NCBI GenBank assembly: GCA_010094045.1
Contig: ML986748.1
Span: 21,830-36,148 of the forward strand
Origin: Lojkania enalia
Lineage: Eukaryota > Ascomycota > Dothideomycetes > Pleosporales
Reading direction: 5' to 3'
DNA length: 14,319 nt
Shown here in pieces: positions 9,813 through 14,319 of this stretch. Both the position numbers and the translations under genes were made by a program. Numbering within the stretch: the first letter of the stretch is position 1; the number at the start of each line of letters is the position of its first letter. A model generated the notes under the pieces. The model saw only the letters and a list, made by a program, of their open reading frames with translations. It searched no databases and was not told where the DNA came from.

Positions 9813-10091
9813 TATAATAGTATAGGTAAGATAATAGGTCTAAATATAGTACGAATCTACTTAAAGGTATATAGGAGTGCGTAGAGGTTCAGGGACCTAA
9901 GAATTCTATTAACACCTATAAGCCTTATATAAAAGGATATAGAAGAACTATTAAGCTATTTATAAGGGAGTGTGTAACTATATATAGAAGGGAAAAGGGG
10001 TAGAACTAGGGGTAGAATAAGATAAGTAAAAAGATTTAGGATAAGATTATATATAAAACTTTTCGTAGAACGATTTCTTTATATTATTATA
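9813..10091 (-). repeat. 3' LTR of element C (279 bp)
   Basis: Same LTR family and length as 1523-1801, about 87% identical by hand count, with 35 of about 36 differences being transitions and one transversion. On the minus strand it is immediately preceded by a purine run (10092-10105) that fits a polypurine tract, which marks a 3' LTR. The element it closes is the pol gene to its right, in the same orientation. Left of 9813 the sequence is gag-like and belongs to element B. The five bases at 9808-9812 (GGAAC) would be one copy of the target duplication; the other is off the window. Confidence 0.82.
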
Positions 10092-10105
10092 CTACCCCCC
10101 TCCTT
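10092..10105 (-). promoter_or_regulatory. Polypurine tract of element C
   Basis: Minus-strand AAGGAGGGGGGTAG directly abuts the start of the 3' LTR. This is the usual place and composition of the primer for plus-strand DNA synthesis in Ty3/gypsy elements. It is one of the longest G runs in the window and contains no TpG for RIP to act on apart from its edge. Confidence 0.75.
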
Positions 10106-11178
10106 ATAGGCTGATAGTCCCTATCTATACTAGTTTAGGAGGGAATTAGGGCTATTATAGATAGGTTCTAATATAAAGAAATTTTTTCGAGGAGATATTT
10201 ACCGGTAAGAACTAATACGCGCGGTTGCTTATAGAGATATATTTATTAACATAATATTAAGTAAGGTTTTTTTAGTAAGTATAATTAACCTATATATTAG
10301 CTAGTAACTACTATCGTAATAGTTTATTAATATTACAATTTCGTCGTATATAGTAATAAGCGTTTGCCAGCCTTAGTATATTACTAGATTATTATTAACT
10401 AAGCTTTCTTAACTAAACAATAACTTCTACTCTATACGTATTATTGCGCGTCCCTAGTACCGTTAATTATTAAAGTATTACTAACGCCTTATAGAAAAAA
10501 TTAATTAATATACTACTCCGCCTACTTTCTAGAGCTTTTATAAAAGCCTTTTAGGTTATCTACTTTTAGGCTATATATATACTCGCTTATAGGTAGTATA
10601 TAATATTTACCTTTCAGTCCCTAAGATTAAAAAAATGCGAGTATTATACCTTATAAAATAAAAAGTACAACCCCGTATAAATCACATCTAATACTAGTAG
10701 GGTACTTACTACTAACGTATTTATAGATCCCCTTCTACTATAAGGAGGAGTTTCTAGTCCTCCGGGGCTATTTTAAACTATAAGTAGTAGCCTAATACGT
10801 AGGAGATAAGAAGGATAAAAAGGTGGCCTTTAAAGCTATTTCGGAGTCTACTTATAGCTTAGCGCTTATAGCCTAGGTTATAAAGAGTTAGGAAGATAGC
10901 CTTTTTACAGCTAGTATCTAGGTAGCTTTATTCTACTAGGGTACTAAGTTACTCTATCGGGTTTTAGCTCTAGAGGCTTTAGTATCTAGCCTTTAAGCTG
11001 ATATTACAGCGCTCTTAAGCGGCTAAGAATAAGGTAGAAGAGGTTCGAGGGGAGTCTAGAGGGAAGAAAGGGGAAGAAGAGTAGAAAAGAAGAGGACTAG
11101 AAAGGTATCTAACAGCCTGCTATTAGACCCTCCAAATTCTATAGAGGAGTAATTTTAGGCCTATACTTTAGTTTTTTT
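10106..11178 (-). other. Long 3' region of element C between pol and polypurine tract
   Basis: About 1.07 kb separates the first in-frame stop of pol from the polypurine tract. That is longer than the few hundred bases I would expect. The left part (10106-10650) shows no recognisable frame on either strand. The right part (10652-11176) carries a possible plus-strand frame described separately. It could be an unusual 3' UTR, an extra antisense gene, or another degraded insertion; no inverted-repeat edges were found. Confidence 0.5.
10652..11176 (+). pseudogene. Unidentified plus-strand coding-like frame inside element C
   Basis: I do not recognise this. One frame of about 175 codons, with roughly ten TAA or TAG codons at plausible Gln positions, reads as ordinary protein rather than noise. 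It contains VAFKAISESTYSLALIA, then LFTASI.VALFY.GTKLLYR, then a leucine-rich ALEALVSSL.ADITALL, followed by a basic tail (GRRGSRGV, REERGRRVEKKRTRK). The alternative frame over the tail is rich in Glu, Lys and Arg. A coiled-coil stretch followed by a basic tail recalls the C-terminal ends of some Fot1-like transposases, but no catalytic motif lies upstream, so that is only a guess. The purine-rich tail (about 11035-11105) is GC-richer and retains more CpA and TpG than its surroundings. It lies antisense to the host element. Confidence 0.3.
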
Positions 11179-14100
11179 TTAAAATCTACTACTTAACTTT
11201 TATATATTATTATCTACTAGATAATCTATATTTTCTATACTATTCTTATATACCTTAATCTATTTAGTTAGGGCTTTTAAGAGTTCTAGCTAATTCGGAT
11301 ACTTATTATAAAAAGCTTTTAGCTTGTAAAGTAAACGTATAAAATTTAAAACTTTATACTAGACTAGGTTAGGATTATATTCTACCTATTTTATATAGTA
11401 TTTAAGGGTTTTATAATATAGCTTACTAGCTAGTATTTCCTTAACCTCCTATTCTTCTACCCCCTTAATAGCGATAGCGGGTGGTTTCGGAGCTTCTTAC
11501 CCTAGTAAAAGGTCCTAGGGGTTCTTATACAGCAGGTTTAGTACGAAGATATTATATATTCTTAACCTTAGGGGTAGCTATAGATAGTATAAGTTTTTAA
11601 CCTATTCTAGTACTTTAAAAGAGCCCTCCTATTAATCAGATAGCTTTTAGCTTAGTCTCTAGACCGTAAGGTTCTTAGTATTTAAGTAGACTATATTACT
11701 AATCTACTATTCAATCGGTTATTAATAATAGTTAACAATAGATTATATACGATCCTAAGCCTTCTTAATATTAGCCTTTACAGTTTCCTAGGCTATATAT
11801 ATGCGAGTTGCTAGAGCTAAAGTATTCTTATAATTTAATTTATCTATTATAGTAATAGGATTAATAGAATATTTCTAATCCTAACTCTAATAGAGCTTAA
11901 ATCTATATAGAATCTAATATAGAGATATTCTAATAGTTATATAAAGCAGAATTACTTATACTCAATCAATTATAGGTAATAGAGAACTCTAGTTATTCTA
12001 GTAGAAGGATATAAAAGAGTACAGTCTCTAATTAATATACTTATTTATAATCTCCATCTATCCATTAGTCTCTTTATAATAAGTAGTAGATAGTTTAATC
12101 TTTATACCTAAAATATAGTAGAATTCGGACTAGAAACTAAATATAAACTAAAGTCCTCGGTCTAAAATAATAGTTTTAGGCGTATAGCTAAAGTAGTATA
12201 CCTATTAAATAAATAATTCGGCTATTCCCCGTACGTTAATTATATAATAGTAGGAAATAGATACCGCTTATTTAGACAGGCGATTAATTACTACTATAAT
12301 CTAATTATATCCGGACTTATCTATAGGAAAATTTTTAAAGTTAATATATAGGTACTATATTAGTCGATTTAGTATAGAAAGTAGATAGATAAAACCTAGG
12401 GTTTAGGTTTATATTAGATAAGCTTTATAGTATAGAATGCAATTCCGTATATATCGTTTATAAGTAGCCTCTATACCCTTCTAGTAGTATTTCTAGAATA
12501 GTAACTAATAGGTTTTAGTAGCGCTTAGGTATATAGAGGATACTTAGTTATAAGCTTCTTATATAAGCTATATATAAAGGCCTAAATCTGATAGAATATA
12601 TAAGTAATTATTGTAGAAGAGTAGTCTATTCTCTATCTAATACTTATAGAGTAAAAGGGTACGTTCCTACGCGAAAGAGACTTGGTTTTCCTATAATAAT
12701 ATATCGATTAACTCTAGAGAGTCTAATAATATAACCTACTTCTAGCCTTTAATAATATTTAGTATAGCTGCTTAAGTTATTATTTAAATAATATAGGACT
12801 AGACTAATTCAGTATTAATTCAGGGGTAAAGTTAATACAGTCTAAATAGGACTCTTAACTAGTTATTAGTTTAAGCTGCTTTTAAGTTTTCTATATCTTA
12901 TTTATAATAACTAAAGATGTCTATTCTAGTATTATTCTTATCTAGAATATACTCGATTTAGAACTAATACTAAACTAATTCTTCGGTCTAATAAACTTAA
13001 TAAGTATTAAATACCTTTATAGTTATAAAATATTTAAGTAAGTAATAATTAGTATATACTAGAGTCCTAGTAATTACTAAAGTAAGTTCTACCCTCTATT
13101 ATTTAAACGTAGTAACGATTATAAATAGTTCCTTATTATAAATCTTCTAATTCAGTTCTAAACTAGATAGAACCTTACTATAGAATATTATAGGGTACTA
13201 TTTTCCGTTAAGATATTTCTATAATAGTACTCCTATAACTACTCTATTAGAGGCGTTAGTTTCTATTTTTGTTTCTAACGTAGAGTTAAAGTAGTAGAGT
13301 ATAGGTATACTTAATAGGGCTGACTTTAATTTCTTAAAGATAATATTATATTCTAAAGTCTATATAAAAGGGGTTATAAGGTTCTATAGTACGATAATTA
13401 GCTTTATAATACGCAAGAATTCCGGTATAAACTGTTAATAGAATCTAGTAAAACCTAAGAAGAATTTTACACCCGTTATAGTAGTAGATAGCTACTAGTT
13501 GTATAGTACTTCTACCTTCTCTAGATTAACCTTAAGACCTTTATTTAAGAGGATATAGCTAAGGTATTTAGTTCGGGTAATATAGAATTTGCTCTTCTTA
13601 ATATTAACTTATAACTCTACTTAATATAATCTCTTAAGAACTTTCTTAACGTAGATAGCGTATATTATCTTATCTTCTAAGTAGATAAGAATATTATCTA
13701 GGTAAATAATATAGAAGTTATCTAGATAGTTGATTAGTATATTATTTATATAGCGCTAGTAAGTTGCTAGGCTATTATATAATCTAAAAGGTAGAATTTT
13801 ATACTTATAGGTTCTGTATTAAGTCTAAAAGGTAATATATTCCTTAGAACTAGGATCTATTCTAATCTTATTAAAGGCTGTATAAATATTAAACTTAGTA
13901 AAGATTACTACCTTAATAGACCTAAATAGAAGTTTATCTATACGCGGTATTAAATATATATTCTTATAGGTAAGGGTATTAAGTTTACAATAATCTATAT
14001 AGATATATAGGTTACTATTAAGTTTATAAACGTAAAGGATTAGAGATGCAAAAAGGCTCTAACTCTACTTAATATACCTATACTATAGATTATCTATAAT

Positions 14101-14319
14101 ATACTTCTTAGTTACCTCTAGCTCCTTAATATTCTACTTATACAACGGGCTGTAACTATTAAAGAGAGGTTCTATAAGAATAATCTTATAATTATAAGGG
14201 TAGTATTCTAGTAATTAATAAACCGCAGTTTTACTAAATATATTCTAATACTTATAGTATTTAGATAGTAATTAGAGATTTACTAGTACTTTATTTTCAG
14301 CCTTATCTTCTAGCTCTAG
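11179..14319 (-). pseudogene. pol: Ty3/gypsy pol (element C): RT, RNase H, integrase, chromodomain, runs off right edge
   Basis: A single frame holds through anchors at 13696, 13255, 12283, 12160, 12052, 11446 and 11179. At the right edge it begins in the linker before RT (YNYKIILIEPL). Reverse transcriptase follows: YIDYCKLNTLT, then YLDNILIY for YLDDILIY, first Asp kept at 13696-13698 and second changed to Asn at 13693-13695. RNase H has ETNASNRVVIGVLL (Asp changed to Asn at 13255-13257) and YNKELFIIV. The integrase triad is Asn (12283-12285, VVINRLSK), Asp kept (12160-12162, ILDRGLQF) and Glu kept (12052-12054, NGQMEIIN). A GPF/Y-like GSFKVLEQV comes next. A chromodomain (EEQEVKEILASKLYY, NPNLVQYKV.NF, KLKAFYNKYPN) lies at about 11290-11460. 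The first in-frame stop after it is 11179-11181. The protein differs clearly from that of element B, so this is a separate family. Confidence 0.9.

Larger units (their letters stand above)
9813..14319 (-). mobile_element. Ty3/gypsy chromovirus element C, 3' part
   Basis: This minus-strand LTR retrotransposon runs off the right edge. Visible parts are pol (11179-14319), a 1.06-kb 3' region (10106-11178), a polypurine tract and the 3' LTR. Gag and the 5' LTR are outside. The shared LTR shows that it belongs to the same family as element A, whose gag and 5' LTR are seen at the other end of the window, so A and C together sample both ends of this family. It probably inserted into gag of element B. 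Confidence 0.8.

Noticed and set aside
1523..10091. A single 8.6-kb LTR retrotransposon bounded by the two 279-bp LTRs
   Set aside because: No polypurine tract precedes the left LTR; a gag frame lies outside it to the left and a polypurine tract plus pol lie outside the right one. The flanks 1518-1522 (TATAA) and 10092-10096 (CTACC) do not match as a target duplication.
10106..10650. Upstream catalytic half of a third Fot1-like transposase preceding the frame at 10652
   Set aside because: I searched by eye for the NFDETGF, ILDGHxSH and LLQPLD equivalents in all plus frames and found none.
1..14319. Short open frames of 50 to 100 codons across the window
   Set aside because: They are chance gaps between RIP-made stops, without start context or protein-like composition.
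1..14319. Mitochondrial or plasmid origin suggested by high AT content
   Set aside because: The AT bias comes from loss of CpA and TpG specifically, and the content is nuclear LTR and Fot1-type transposons with their own terminal repeats.

Overview
This window reads as a transposon graveyard from a filamentous ascomycete (Pezizomycotina; a Dothideomycete is plausible but not shown) that has undergone heavy repeat-induced point mutation (RIP). CpA and TpG dinucleotides are almost absent and TpA is in large excess. Every recognisable coding frame is full of TAA and TAG codons at positions where relatives have Gln or Trp. TGA is nearly absent. I see no host gene, tRNA, rRNA or CRISPR array, and no gene that could now make a full-length protein.

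Layout, left to right. Positions 1-1801 are the 5' part of a Ty3/gypsy element on the minus strand (element A): gag (1-982), leader (983-1522) and 5' LTR (1523-1801). Positions 1802-2789 are the 3' half of a Fot1/pogo-type DNA transposon on the plus strand (copy 1), cut by the LTR of A. Positions 2789-2861 and 4683-4756 are two pieces of an older minus-strand Fot1-like transposase (copy 3). Between them lies a complete Fot1/pogo-type element (copy 2, 2862-4682) with 50-bp terminal inverted repeats, a TA target duplication and a 537-codon single-frame transposase. From about 4757 to 9812 is a second minus-strand Ty3/gypsy element (B), with a 3' terminal region that holds 40-bp tandem repeats, a pol ending in a chromodomain, and part of gag. 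Positions 9813-14319 are the 3' part of a third minus-strand Ty3/gypsy element (C): 3' LTR (9813-10091), polypurine tract, an unusually long 1.06-kb 3' region and pol (11179 to the window edge), also ending in a chromodomain. A and C carry the same 279-bp LTR family, so they show the 5' and 3' ends of two copies of one family.

The junctions give a nesting history. Copy 3 is the oldest layer. Copies 1 and 2, and probably B, inserted into it. A then inserted into copy 1, and C into the gag of B. Checking reading frames by coordinate arithmetic shows no net frameshift between anchor motifs in the gag, both pol genes and the transposases. Decay has therefore been almost purely by transitions, which is the mark of RIP. 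Catalytic Asp codons have often become Asn, and zinc-knuckle Cys and His have become Tyr. The main oddities are an unidentified plus-strand frame in the 3' region of C (10652-11176) and the tandem repeats at 5192-5300.
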